Below are positions 1 through 7,730 of a stretch of DNA of 64,000 nt, piece after piece. A program made the translations under genes and the position numbers. The stretch is from Candidatus Binatia bacterium. Its GTDB lineage: Bacteria; Desulfobacterota; Binatia; HRBIN30. The notes below the pieces were generated by a model, which searched no databases, had not been told where the DNA came from, and worked only from the letters and a program-made list of their open reading frames with translations. The stretch covers positions 1 to 64,000 of the forward strand of contig JAKLJW010000004.1 in NCBI GenBank assembly GCA_023150935.1, given 5' to 3'. Position 1 is the first letter of the stretch, and each line of letters starts with the position of its first letter.

Positions 1-104
1 CCACGCTCCGCCGCCAGTGCCGCCGCAACAATGTCCGGATACGGCGTCCGCCGCGCCTGGCGCAGGGTCGCCACGTGATCGATGTTCACACCCAGCTTCG
101 TCAT
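1..104 (-). CDS. pdxJ: Pyridoxine 5'-phosphate synthase, N-terminal fragment cut by window edge
   Basis: PdxJ condenses 1-amino-acetone-3-phosphate with deoxyxylulose 5-phosphate in vitamin B6 synthesis in the cytosol. Only the first 34 codons are inside the window. They read [19 protein letters not shown] and continue [14 protein letters not shown], which is the family's conserved first beta strand with the NIDHVAT phosphate/substrate loop. The ATG lies at 104-102. The gene follows the glmM remnant by 17 bases on the same strand, the order glmM-pdxJ seen in many proteobacterial folP-glmM-pdxJ-acpS clusters. The rest lies outside the window. Confidence 0.9.
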   Translation of the reverse strand, partial: MTKLGVNIDHVATLRQARRTPYPDIVAAALAAER

Positions 105-121
105 AACCGCCCTCGCGCCGC

Positions 122-892
122 TCACGCGCCGGTGCCGGCCGGCGAGCCGGCGCCAGCACGGATCGCCGCGGCAATCTCTTCGGCATGAATCCGGACGCGA
201 TCGGCGTCCTCGCCTTCGACCATGACACGGATCAACGGCTCGGTCCCCGACGCACGAACCAGAACTCGCCCGCGTTCTCCCAGCGCACGCGCAATTCCAT
301 CGATCGTCTGCCGCACGCCGGGGATACCTTGCGGGTCACAGCGCTCGGCGACGCGGACATTGACCAGCGTCTGCGGAAACCGCTGCATCTGCCGTCGCAA
401 CGCGCTCAACGGCCGCCCGCTTTCGACGATGAGGCGCAACACCTGAAGTCCGGCGAGTACGCCGTCACCGGTCGTGCCGTGTTCCAGCAGGATTATGTGT
501 CCCGATTGTTCGCCGCCGACCGCGTAACCGCCCTGCCGCATAGCCTCGACGACGTAGCGATCGCCGACCTGCGTCCGCACCAGCCGCCCGCCGCGCGCGC
601 GCAACGCCACTTCGAGGCCAAGATTGCTCATGACGGTGGCCACGACCGTTTGCGACGGCAGGGTTCCGGCCGCAAGGCGATCGAGTCCGATGATGGCCAG
701 GAGTTCGTCGCCGTCGACCACGGCGCCGGTTTCATCCGCCAGGACGACTCGGTCGCCGTCGCCGTCGAACGCCATCCCGATTTGCGCCCCTTCGGCCACC
801 ACCCGCGCCTGCATCGCGGCCGTGTGCAGGGCCCCGGCATCACGGTTGATATTATCGCCGTCGGGCGCGACACCCGCCCGGATGGACACCCA
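122..892 (-). pseudogene. glmM: Phosphoglucosamine mutase, C-terminal half only (N-terminal half missing)
   Basis: GlmM converts glucosamine-6-phosphate to glucosamine-1-phosphate for cell-wall precursors and is normally about 445 residues. Here homology begins near base 892, at residues VSIRAGVAPDGDNINRDAG, and runs to the stop at 122, about 256 residues. The metal loop DGDGDR, the sugar loop GEQSGH and the phosphate loop [10 protein letters not shown] are all intact. The N-terminal domain with the catalytic phosphoserine (TASHNP-type) is absent. The frame stays open upstream to 1174 but encodes nothing recognisable. Position before pdxJ is the expected one, so the break at about 892 is either a real rearrangement or an assembly join. 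As it stands the enzyme cannot work. Confidence 0.85.
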
Positions 893-1265
893 CGACGTCT
901 CGTCAACGGCAACCCGACCGGCGATCGGGCCACCCGTGGTTGCACCGGCAGGCCACCGAAGGAATTGCGCCCGTCGAACCCGTGTCCTCATTCGGAGGAC
1001 AACCCCGGGTGTCCGGCAACCCCTGGCCCGTTTGACCAACGGCACCGTCGTCACCTCGAACACGGGGAGATCGGGAGTCCACGTGATGGGTTCGACGGCG
1101 CGAACAACCTCCGTATCGGACCACCGCCAGCACGTCCCGTTGCCGGTCGCCAACGTACCAGCCCGGTTGCGCACGGCCGTCGCGGATGGGCGTCTCGTCA
1201 GTTCCCCCCAACGTACCAGCCCGGTTGCGCACGGCCGTCGCGGATGGGCGTCTCGTCAGTTCCCC
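893..1265. other. Unassigned stretch between glmM remnant and BNR/GAF mosaic
   Basis: No supportable gene. Frames are open on both strands but their translations are rich in Arg and Pro with no known motif. The stretch contains the 58-bp tandem duplication described separately. It probably consists of pieces of unrelated genes joined together. Confidence 0.5.
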
Positions 1266-1266
1266 C
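1151..1266. repeat. Two tandem copies of a 58-bp unit
   Basis: The unit 1151-1208 (starting CAACGTACCAGCCCGG, ending GTCAGTTCCCCC) is followed at once by an identical copy at 1209-1266. No ORF uses both copies meaningfully. A perfect head-to-tail duplication at a junction of two unrelated gene fragments suggests recent slippage, recombination or an assembly artefact. Confidence 0.9.
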
Positions 1267-1646
1267 TGGTCATTGATCCCGTCGCCCCGACCACTCTTTA
1301 TGCGGGCACGAGTGGCGGCGTCTTCGAGAGCACGAACGCGGGCGCGGCCTGGGTACCCGCGTCCGCCAAGCGCGACCTTGGCCAGCTCGCGTCCGAGATC
1401 GCTCGCGCCTTGGCCGAACGCGCCGCCATCGGCGTCATCGAAGCGGCCCACGCGCTGAACCGCACGGGATTCACCGAAGACGATCTGGCCCTGCTCGACG
1501 CCCTGGCCACGACCATTGCGGCGGCCATCGGAAGCATGCACCACGACCCCGCGCCGCGCGACGCGGGGAGAACGTCTGAGTATGGGTCTTATGTCAACTG
1601 CCCCGCTTGTGCGAGCTATCCGCCATGGGCGCAGCCGCCCTCGTAA
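1266..1646 (+). pseudogene. Mosaic fragment: BNR/Asp-box repeat joined to the end of a GAF domain
   Basis: One open frame carries two unrelated pieces. Bases 1266-1365 encode VIDPVAPTTLYAGTSGGVF followed by ESTNAGAAW, the typical single blade of BNR/photosystem-II-stability (YCF48-like) beta-propellers. Bases about 1369-1540 encode the last helix-strand-helix of a GAF domain, recognisable from GVIEAAHALN and FTEDDLALLDALATTIAAAI. No start codon or upstream domain belongs to either. This is decayed gene debris fused in frame, not a functional protein. Confidence 0.6.
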
Positions 1647-1706
1647 GGTGAATCAGGTAGTTCTGTCGAATTCGCGTTGGGCGACACCAAGGTGGGCTTG
1701 CGCCAT

Positions 1707-1724
1707 GTTAGCAAGCCTGCTAAC
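1707..1724. promoter_or_regulatory. Perfect palindrome upstream of the HigBA-like pair, likely operator
   Basis: GTTAGCA-AGCC-TGCTAAC: 7-bp perfect arms with a 4-base centre, ending 8 bases before the toxin GTG. XRE antitoxins of HigA type usually bind such inverted repeats over their own promoter, so this is the likely autoregulatory site. This is inferred from position and symmetry only. Confidence 0.55.
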
Positions 1725-1732
1725 CCGATTCG

Positions 1733-2060
1733 GTGCCATTCGAGATCGAGTACTTTCACGCACGTGTTCTCGCGGAGATTGAGGCATGGCCTGTCGACGT
1801 GCTGGCCGACTATGCGACGGCTCGTCGAGCTCCTGGTGGAACACGGGCCAAGCCTGAAGCTCCCGCACTCACGAGCGCTCGGGGATGGGCTGTTCGAGCT
1901 ACGACCTCACGGGCGATCCGGGACCGGTCGAGCGCTCTACTGCTTCCTGGCCGGGCGCAGGGTCGTCGTGCTGCACGCGTTCATCAAGAAGACGCAGGAG
2001 ACGCCGGACCGCGATCTGAAGCTGGCGCGCAAGCGTCAAAGGGAGTTGCAGAATGGCTGA
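1733..2060 (+). pseudogene. HigB/RelE-like (Gp49 family) toxin, broken by a +1 frameshift
   Basis: The GTG at 1733 opens MPFEIEYFHARVLAEIEAWP, the usual start of phage Gp49-like HigB toxins (mRNA interferases). After DVLADYA the frame is lost. One extra base around 1817 (TATGCG-A-CGGCTC) restores the expected RLVELLVEHGPSLKLPHSRA, then GLFELRP, ALYCFLAGRRVVVLHAFIKK and the C-terminal LARKR tail, ending at 2060. Rejoined length is about 108 residues, normal for the family. The stop overlaps the antitoxin start by 8 bases. The toxin is probably inactive unless the extra base is a sequencing error. Confidence 0.75.
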
Positions 2061-2367
2061 GTTGAAGTACAAGCCCGTTCGACATGACCATGCCGCCTTC
2101 CTCGCGAAGGCGAGGACGCGCAAGGGTTTTGCCGAGGAGTATCAGGCGCTGGAGCTGGAATACGCGGTGGCAAATCAGTTGCTCCGGGCCAGGACCCGTG
2201 CGGGCCTTACGCAGGACGCCGTCGCGGACAGGATGGGTACGACCAAGAGCGCAATCTCGCGTCTCGAGGCTGCGGGCAAGCACACGCCGTCGCTCGATAC
2301 GCTTCGTCGCTACGCCCGTGCCGTCGGGTGCGAGCTTCAAGTGAAGCTCGTGCCAAAGAAAGGGTGA
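2053..2367 (+). CDS. XRE-family antitoxin (HigA-like)
   Basis: 104-residue protein with an N-terminal antitoxin extension and a helix-turn-helix at about residues 45-95, including RTRAGLTQDAVADRMGTTKS and AISRLEAAGKHTPSLDTLRR. It should bind DNA and neutralise the upstream HigB-like toxin. The start ATG lies inside the toxin's last codons, showing translational coupling of toxin then antitoxin, the order typical of higBA. The frame is intact although the toxin is broken, the usual fate of decaying modules since a free antitoxin is harmless. The palindrome at 1707-1724 is the probable operator. Confidence 0.85.
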   Translation: MAELKYKPVRHDHAAFLAKARTRKGFAEEYQALELEYAVANQLLRARTRAGLTQDAVADRMGTTKSAISRLEAAGKHTPSLDTLRRYARAVGCELQVKLVPKKG

Positions 2368-2447
2368 CGCCCACGGCGCTGCAGCAGACGGCAACCGCGG
2401 TGCGCTCGTTTCGATCCCGTGGTAGTCGGTGGCCGCTGCTGCGACCT

Positions 2448-3008
2448 CTACATGACGCTGAAGCTGAAGTTGCCCGTCTCGCTGGCGAAACCGTCGACGA
2501 CGATGAAGTAGGTGGTGCCCGCTACCGCGGGCAGGGCGATCCTCGACGCGCGCCCGCACATGAATGATCCGCCGTCGTCGTTGCAGGCCAGTTCCGGTCC
2601 GACGCAGGTGCCCTCTCGGACGTACAGTACGCTGTCGAAGTTGGTCGCGAAGGGGGAGCCGCAGAGGGAAATGCTCGCGTCGTGGGACACCGTCGGCGTC
2701 CACTGGAACACCCGCTCGGGCGCGAATACGGCGCCGCCGCAGCTTCCACCGAACGCGCTGGTGCCGCCGACGGTCGTCCCCGCGACCACGCCGCCTTCCG
2801 GCGGGATGATCGTCGCCGCACCGCAGGCGATACACGCCGTGCAGTTGTCGTTGCAGACGTCTCCAGCGGCACACTGCCCCTGGTCGCCGACCGGGTATGC
2901 TCCGAAGAGCCCCGTGGGGCCGAGGTTTATTGGCGGGTAGACGCGCTGTGCGAGTTGGCGCGCGTGGACGACGACGCGGTCCGCCAGCGCATCGATGCGT
3001 CCGGCGAG
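2448..3008 (-). pseudogene. C-terminal part of a secreted Cys-rich protein with a PPC-like domain
   Basis: An open frame without a convincing start runs from just after a stop at 3009-3011 to the TAG at 2450-2448. Its first third has a short Cys-rich segment (GDQGQCAAGDVCNDNCTACI), the rest is a beta-sandwich of the bacterial pre-peptidase C-terminal (PPC) type: Cys-containing strands, NFDSVLYVREGTC, CNDDGG and the closing YFIVVDGFASETGNFSFSV. Such domains sit at the C-terminus of exported proteins. The absence of a signal peptide and of any upstream catalytic domain marks a truncated remnant. The first GTG start would be at 2789. Confidence 0.6.
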
Positions 3009-3056
3009 CTAAGTACTGCAATCCACAAGTCCAGCGACGAATCTCGATCTCGTCAT

Positions 3057-3230
3057 GCCGGCGGAAAAGTCTGTCGATAAACTCCCGTTCGCCCTTCGAC
3101 GAGCTCAGGGTGGGCGTGGAAAAACCCAATGAAATCAACTCCACCACCGCTCAGGCTGATCCACCACCGCTCAGGCTGAGCTTGTCGAAGCCGGGTTTGG
3201 CCGTTTATCGACAGACTCTTTCGCCGGACC
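3057..3230. repeat. Long imperfect inverted-repeat element (MITE/REP-like)
   Basis: The left arm starts at 3059 (CCGGCGGAAAAGTCTGTCGA) and continues through CTTCGACGAGCTCAGG at 3094-3109. The right arm, read in reverse complement from 3227, gives CCGGCGAAAGAGTCTGTCGA and then CTTCGACAAGCTCAG. Arms are about 55 bases with only a few mismatches, spaced by about 65 bases. Inside are two exact tandem copies of TCCACCACCGCTCAGGCTGA (3140-3159, 3160-3179). The CTTCGACAAGCTCAG core resembles palindromic intergenic repeats known from other genomes. There is no ORF. Such a hairpin could be a non-autonomous mobile element or a folded RNA. Confidence 0.75.
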
Positions 3231-3376
3231 GACAGAATACGTCACGGTACTTGCGGCGGGCAGTACTAAGCCGTCGCGCCTGAACGGCGACATTCGGCCG
3301 GTGGCGCTGCCGCCTCTCGATCCCTCGATCCCCCTCGGTCCTTGCTCGGCCACACGGTAGGGCGTAATTGAGGGTC

Positions 3377-3592
3377 ATGACCAGCGTAACTTTGAAGGCT
3401 CACTATGACGGGGAGCGGATTCGGCTCGACGAGCCGTTCGATCTTCCCCGCAACGCCCTCCTGCTGGTTACGGTGTTGTCGCCCCAGGGGGACGGCGATC
3501 GAGTTGCCTGGCTTGCCGCCAGCAGCGCCGGCTTGGCGCGGGCATTCGGTGACAACGAGCCCGAGTACGCCCAGGCCGACATCCGGCGATGA
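3377..3592 (+). CDS. Small antitoxin-like protein (AF2212-type)
   Basis: 71 residues beginning MTSVTLKAHYDGERIRLDEP and continuing FDLPRNALLLVTVL, the short beta-rich pattern of AF2212-like/DUF104-type putative antitoxins that pair with PIN or MazF-like toxins. Its TGA overlaps the ATG of the following truncated MazF-like gene (ATGA at 3589-3592), so the two form one translationally coupled unit. ATG 3377 is chosen over TTG 3368 because GAGG sits just upstream of it. The family name is from pattern memory only. Confidence 0.65.
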   Translation: MTSVTLKAHYDGERIRLDEPFDLPRNALLLVTVLSPQGDGDRVAWLAASSAGLARAFGDNEPEYAQADIRR

Positions 3593-3750
3593 CGGAGGGG
3601 GACGTTGTCCTCACGCCGCTGTCGCAGGCGGATGGACAGATCAAGAATCGCCCGGCCATCATCTTGCGCGAGATGCCACCCTACGGGGATTTTCTCGTGT
3701 GCGGTGTGAGCACGCAGTTGCATCGGGAGGTTGCCGGATCGAGGCGATGA
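3589..3750 (+). pseudogene. MazF/PemK-like toxin, truncated after 53 residues
   Basis: Starts MTEGDVVLTPLSQADGQIKN then RPAIILREMPP, YGDFLVCGVSTQLH, a good match to the N-terminal half of MazF/PemK endoribonucleases, which have a GDVV(L) strand followed by (K)xRPAlVl. Full family members run to about 110-130 residues; here a stop at 3748-3750 ends the protein after HREVAGSRR. The second half of the fold is missing, so ribonuclease activity is unlikely. The antitoxin-like partner is immediately upstream and overlaps by 4 bases. Confidence 0.65.
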
Positions 3751-3776
3751 AGGCCGACGCGAAAAGAACGCGCGGC

Positions 3777-4226
3777 TCATCTCGATCGTCTCCGCCTTTC
3801 GCAACATCGAGGCCCGGCGGCGCCGGCTGCGGGCAACTCCCACCGGAGTGTCGGCGATGGTCGACCGGCACCGCGACGGCGAGGCCGAGGGCCGCCGGCG
3901 GGAACCGGTCGCCCCAGGCGATCGGAGCGATCCGAACGTTGCGCGGCCTCGATCTCGACCTTGTATTTCAACCCCGCCGCGTCCAGCTCGCTCTGGATGG
4001 CGAGACGCACCAGGACGGACTCGGGGTAGCTGAGAGCCCGTGCCCACTTCGCGGCACGCTCGGGACTCACTGTCTTGCGGCCCTTCTCGACGTCGCAGAG
4101 ATGCGACTTCGAGACACCGAGCTTCCTGGCGCACTCGTCCTGCGAAAGCTCCTCGCTCTTGCGGATGGACTCGATGGCCATGCCCAGGGTGAGCGGGCCA
4201 CGCGCGATCTTCTCCAGCAGCTTCAT
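3777..4226 (-). CDS. XRE-family antitoxin with probably read-through C-terminus
   Basis: The first 95 residues are a clean helix-turn-helix antitoxin: MKLLEKIARGPLTLGMAIES, then SQDECARKLGVSKSHLCDVE and ERAAKWARALSYPESVLVRL, ending near AGLKYKVEIEAA. Family members normally end about there. The remaining 54 residues are Arg/Pro-rich and look like read-through into unrelated sequence after loss of the original stop, so a rearrangement near 3940 is likely. A toxin remnant lies directly upstream on the same strand (4271-4354), giving the toxin-then-antitoxin order. DNA binding may persist. Confidence 0.7.
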   Translation of the reverse strand: MKLLEKIARGPLTLGMAIESIRKSEELSQDECARKLGVSKSHLCDVEKGRKTVSPERAAKWARALSYPESVLVRLAIQSELDAAGLKYKVEIEAAQRSDRSDRLGRPVPAGGPRPRRRGAGRPSPTLRWELPAAGAAGPRCCERRRRSR

Positions 4227-4270
4227 CGCCTACGACTTCCTTCCCGTGACCTTGCGCATGGACACCTCCG

Positions 4271-4354
4271 TCAATACTCGTGCTTGCTCACTTCTTCGAT
4301 CGACACGAACCTGGCCGAGTCTCCCTTGATCTCGCAAATGGCTCGATAAGCACG
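4271..4354 (-). pseudogene. RelE/HigB-like toxin, last 27 residues only
   Basis: The frame ending at 4271 closes with RAYRAICEIKGDSARFVSIE and EVSKHEY, the C-terminal strand and tail of RelE/HigB-type toxins that pair with the XRE antitoxin immediately downstream. Everything before RAYRA lacks homology to the family, so the toxin has been replaced at its N-terminus by sequence from another gene. Confidence 0.55.
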
Positions 4355-4378
4355 GCTCAGTAATGTCGCGACCCAACC

Positions 4379-4600
4379 TACCCGATCGCGGCGCTCGTCA
4401 GCGCCGCCTGCCTGGCATCCGCGCCGGCGCTCGCCGGCATCGCCGACAGCCCGCTGCCGGTGCCGGAGGCGGGGAAGACGACGCTTCATCTCTACACGGT
4501 GCCGGGTGCGATCCAGGTGGGCTACCTGGGAACCTTCTTCGCATGCACGTCACTCGACATCGCGACCATGCGGGTCAGCGTGGAAGGCTTCGGGTCGGCT
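4379..4600 (+). pseudogene. N-terminal piece of an exported protein of unknown function
   Basis: The open frame reads PIAALVSAACLASAPALAGI, a hydrophobic segment with an Ala-x-Ala cleavage site, then ADSPLPVPEAGKTTLHLYTV and LGTFFACTSLDIATMRVSVE. This looks like a signal peptide plus the first strands of a secreted beta protein. It is cut at about 4600 where the transposase fragment starts. There is no stop-free continuation with meaning and no downstream domain. Confidence 0.4.
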
Positions 4601-4604
4601 GACC

Positions 4605-4895
4605 CTCCCGCACCGATTACGTTACAAGCTCGCCTACGAGTACGCCCTGTGCCGAGCCGTACTGGCGGTGTTCACGCGCGCTCTGCTCGCCTTCGAACGC
4701 CGCCGCGCACGCGAGCACGGCATCGTGGGTTGCGGCGGTGCGGTGACGGCGATTCAACGCTGTGGGTCGGCGCTCAACACCGGCATCCATCTTCACACGT
4801 TGGTGGTCGAGGGTGTGTTCGAAGCGCCGCCGGCCGGTTCGCAGTGCTTCATTGCGGCGTCCGCTCCACCGACCGACGTCGAAGTAGCCTGTCTG
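4605..4895 (+). mobile_element. IS91-type (Y2) transposase fragment
   Basis: About 97 residues beginning LPHRLRYKLAYEYALCRAVL, followed by FTRALLAFERRRAREHGI, GGAVTAIQRCGSALNTGIHL and HTLVVEGVF. This is the HUH region of IS91/IS801-family rolling-circle transposases, where His residues in the LNTGIHLHTL segment bind metal. The zinc-binding N-terminus and the catalytic tyrosines are missing and homology ends around VEVACL at 4895. It is a dead fragment. Confidence 0.7.
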
Positions 4896-5112
4896 CCCGG
4901 CTGTTGCTGGACTCCCCGGCGCTGGCTGCGATGCCGGGCGCATCGGTCGTTGGCCGTGTCGCCACGGGGCGCGAGCGGTCCGTCGTCGCCGCAGGGGGTC
5001 CGTCGATTCCAGAAACTCGCCCTGATCGATCGTTGGGTGTGCACGGATCTCTCCATTCACGTCTGACCGGCGTCGATATGGACCACGGTTGCAAACCGCC
5101 GACACCGGGGCG

Positions 5113-6270
5113 TCAGAACCCGCGCGCCAGCTCGGCGATGAAGGCATCCGCCGACATCACCTCGATGCGGTCGTCCGTCCGCCACGAGTCCTGGCCGCCA
5201 TAGATCAGCAGGCGGCGCTTGATCCCGTCGAGGCCGGCGATCGCCCGGAGCCCTTTGAGCATGTCTGGTTTGAACCGCCGGCCCGCTTTGGCTTCGATGG
5301 CCACCAACCGCTTGCCCTGGCGGAGCACGAAATCGACCTCCACCGCGCCGCCGCTGCCGTGCGACGACCAGTAGGACCAGTCGTCGAACAGCCCGGCGTA
5401 GTCGTTCATGGCACGCAGGGTCTGCGCCACCCAGCCTTCGAACAAGGCGCCGCGCTCCTCGTCCTGCAGGGCGCCGAACGCGCGCTTGAAGGCCCGCACG
5501 AGACCGGAGTCTGCCCAATACAGTTTCGGATGAGCGACCTCTTTAACCCGCAGGCGCGGGCGGTAGGCGTCGAGCTGGAAGGTGAGCAGCGTCTGGTGGA
5601 GGATCTCGAGGTACGTCTGCACGGTCGACCGGGGCACGCCCGCATCACGTGCGAGCGCCGCGACGTTCAGGACCTGCCCGTGAAGCAGCGCCGCGATCGG
5701 CAGGAACCGCGCGAAGCTCGGGAGGCCGCGTACTGCGGCTTCGGCCTGGATTTCCTGCACGAGATAGGTTTGCACGTAGGCCCGCAACGAGTCGCGGGGA
5801 TCGGCGGCACTCCATACCAGCGGAAGCGTGCCGACGCTGAGCGCCGCGCCCAGGTCGAACCGGTCGCCGAGCTCGCCGGGCACGAACGGATGGAGGCGCC
5901 GTTCCACCGCTCGGCCCGCGAGCAGATTCACGCCCCGGCGGCGGAGCTGGCGGGCGCTCGAACCGCAAAGCACGAACCGCAGCCGATACTTTTCGATGTA
6001 GCGATGCACCGTGTTGAGCAGCACCGGTGCCCGCTGCACCTCGTCGATGACGACCCATGTTCCGGGCTGCAGGCCGTCCAGCTTACGGGCCAGGGCGTCG
6101 GGTTCCGCAAGGAGTTCCACCCGGAGCCCCTCGTCCAGGAGGTCGAAGGTCGCGGCGGCGCTGGCGAATCGTTTCCCCAACCAGCGGCTCTTGCCCGTGC
6201 CGCGTGGACCGAACAAGAAAAAGGATTGGCGCGGAGGCTCGAGGAGGCGCGGGATCTCGGCGACGGGCAT
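5113..6270 (-). CDS. AAA ATPase with DUF4143 domain
   Basis: 385 residues. ATG 6270 is chosen because the ATPase begins directly after it (MPVAEIPRLLEPPRQSFFLF) and codons further upstream are compositionally random. Walker A is GPRGTGKS and Walker B is WVVIDEVQ, followed by sensor FVLCGSSARQLRRRGVNLLA and the GRA turn typical of the AAA_14 group. From about residue 210 the DUF4143 domain follows, with an endonuclease-fold-like core including VEVDFVL and IEAKA, a D...E-x-K pattern. Such proteins are widespread, often mobile and of unsettled function; some resemble restriction-like nucleases. It is intact, unlike most of its neighbours. Confidence 0.85.
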   Translation of the reverse strand: MPVAEIPRLLEPPRQSFFLFGPRGTGKSRWLGKRFASAAATFDLLDEGLRVELLAEPDALARKLDGLQPGTWVVIDEVQRAPVLLNTVHRYIEKYRLRFVLCGSSARQLRRRGVNLLAGRAVERRLHPFVPGELGDRFDLGAALSVGTLPLVWSAADPRDSLRAYVQTYLVQEIQAEAAVRGLPSFARFLPIAALLHGQVLNVAALARDAGVPRSTVQTYLEILHQTLLTFQLDAYRPRLRVKEVAHPKLYWADSGLVRAFKRAFGALQDEERGALFEGWVAQTLRAMNDYAGLFDDWSYWSSHGSGGAVEVDFVLRQGKRLVAIEAKAGRRFKPDMLKGLRAIAGLDGIKRRLLIYGGQDSWRTDDRIEVMSADAFIAELARGF

Positions 6271-6623
6271 GTCGTCATTTCTCCCGGAAAAATGCCGACA
6301 GTCAAGGCACGCGAGGTGCGTCGCGGCCGATTCGCGAAACACCCACGGACACCGACGGAAGTTGCGGTCGACAACGTCGCCGTGTGGGGGCCATTTCCGC
6401 GCGGCCTTCTGCCGCTTCTCGCTGCCAGCCGCGCGGTGTCGGTTTACTTCGAGTGGGGAGCGATCTTCGGGTGGAGCGCGACCTCCGGGCGCCCGCTCTT
6501 GCTTCCATCGAGACGACTGCGTGCGCTCGTGCTGCGCGGCCACGCCGCCCCCTGAACGTGCGCGGAGCGTCCGTTCCAGCGATGTCGATTGACGCAAGCG
6601 CCGACGCTGGACATGCTGCCGGT

Positions 6624-7015
6624 ATGGCGTCCGCAGGTGAACGGGGGCTTCACGGCTTCACTGTCATCTCTTTCGAGAGCCGGCGGGCGAGCGAGATGGC
6701 GGAGCTGATCCGCCGGTTTGTGGACGGTACCGTGGACGTGGCGCTCTTCACGAGCGCCACGCAAGTGTACCACGTCCTTCAAGTCGCACAGGAGATCGAC
6801 CTGGCTCGCGACCTCGTTGAGGCAGGCGCGAGAGTCGTCGTTGGATCGATCGGACCGATCTGCAGCGACGCTCTGCGCGGGCATGGCCTTGCTGTCGATC
6901 TGGAACCGGAGCACCCCAGGATGGGACAGCTCGTTGCCGCAGTTGCGGCTCGCGGGCCAGGGCTGCTGACTGCGAAACGTGCAGCGCCGTTGGGCGGGTT
7001 TGAAACCCGCCACCA
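6624..7015 (+). pseudogene. hemD: Uroporphyrinogen-III synthase remnant with internal deletion
   Basis: HemD cyclises hydroxymethylbilane to uroporphyrinogen III and is normally about 250 residues. Here an N-terminal strand-helix (GFTVISFESRRASEMAELIR) is joined directly to the second domain (DVALFTSATQVYHVLQVAQE, then ARVVVGSIGPICSDALRGHG and LAVDLEPEHPRMGQLVAAVA). About 100 residues between them are missing, so the active site between the two domains cannot form. The end of the gene abuts the 5' end of the group II intron fragment at 7016. Confidence 0.65.
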
Positions 7016-7600
7016 GTGCGCCCGTAAGCGTGCATGGTCAGCGAGGTGAAAGTCCTCGTCAGGCACGCGCGCTCCGGCCTGTAACCAAACATAAGGGCGT
7101 CACCGCGAGGTGGGGTCCGAAGCAATGGGAGGTGATAGACCAGTCCGTAGAAACCGGCGGCAGTGCTCGAAGGGGCTACACGCGCCGGAGAAGTACGACG
7201 ATTGCTGACACGTCCGCCGGCCCGTCCGCCGAAGGCTTCGGGCCGCAGGCGAGAGGCCTCCGGAGTGCGGGTCCGCCGGTGATTGCAAAAATACTAGCTC
7301 AGCACGGCCGAGCCTTGCCCGAAACTATGGCTCCGGGCGTTGGACTGCCGACCTTCAGCAATCCGCTGCTCGGAGGCAAGGCGACGGTGAAACCGGTCCC
7401 GGATCGGTTCAGGAAGGAGCGAGGTCGAAGGTCTGATATGGGGTGGTACGTTAAATATTCCAGCCAATACGGACTATGCTCTCGTTTTTGCCGGCCGAAA
7501 CGAGCCCATAGGCTGAAAAACAGCTGCCGGTCGGCCCTGAAGACGTACCTTTTCATTGACTTGCAGAGGTCCGACCGCGCTGCGCCGCGCTGCGGAGGGA
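7016..7600 (+). mobile_element. Group II intron, 5' part without maturase or domain V
   Basis: The sequence opens with GTGCG, the canonical group II 5' splice motif, and continues with the conserved domain I landmarks GCGAGGTGAAAGTCCTCGTC, GGGCGTCACCGCGAGGTGG and GTCCGAAGCAATGGGAGG. Further down GGAAGGAGCGAGGTCGAAGG also fits. I see no reverse transcriptase frame and no domain V hairpin before the next gene at 7731, so the element is truncated at its 3' end. The end coordinate is approximate. It lies directly after the hemD remnant. Confidence 0.7.
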
Positions 7601-7730
7601 CCTCGTAAGCTGACAACCGGCGGGATCCGCGGCGCCCGGTCTCGCCCGCCGGGGTGGCCGACGTCAATCGCCTTTCCCCCGAAGTCACGAACAGAAAACC
7701 GGAGACGGGAAACCGGTCAGCAGTAGAGAG

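Noticed and set aside
5089-6555. 488-codon plus-strand frame opposite the AAA/DUF4143 gene
   Set aside because: Minus strand shows Walker A and B; the plus-strand translation is Arg/Pro/His-rich without motifs.
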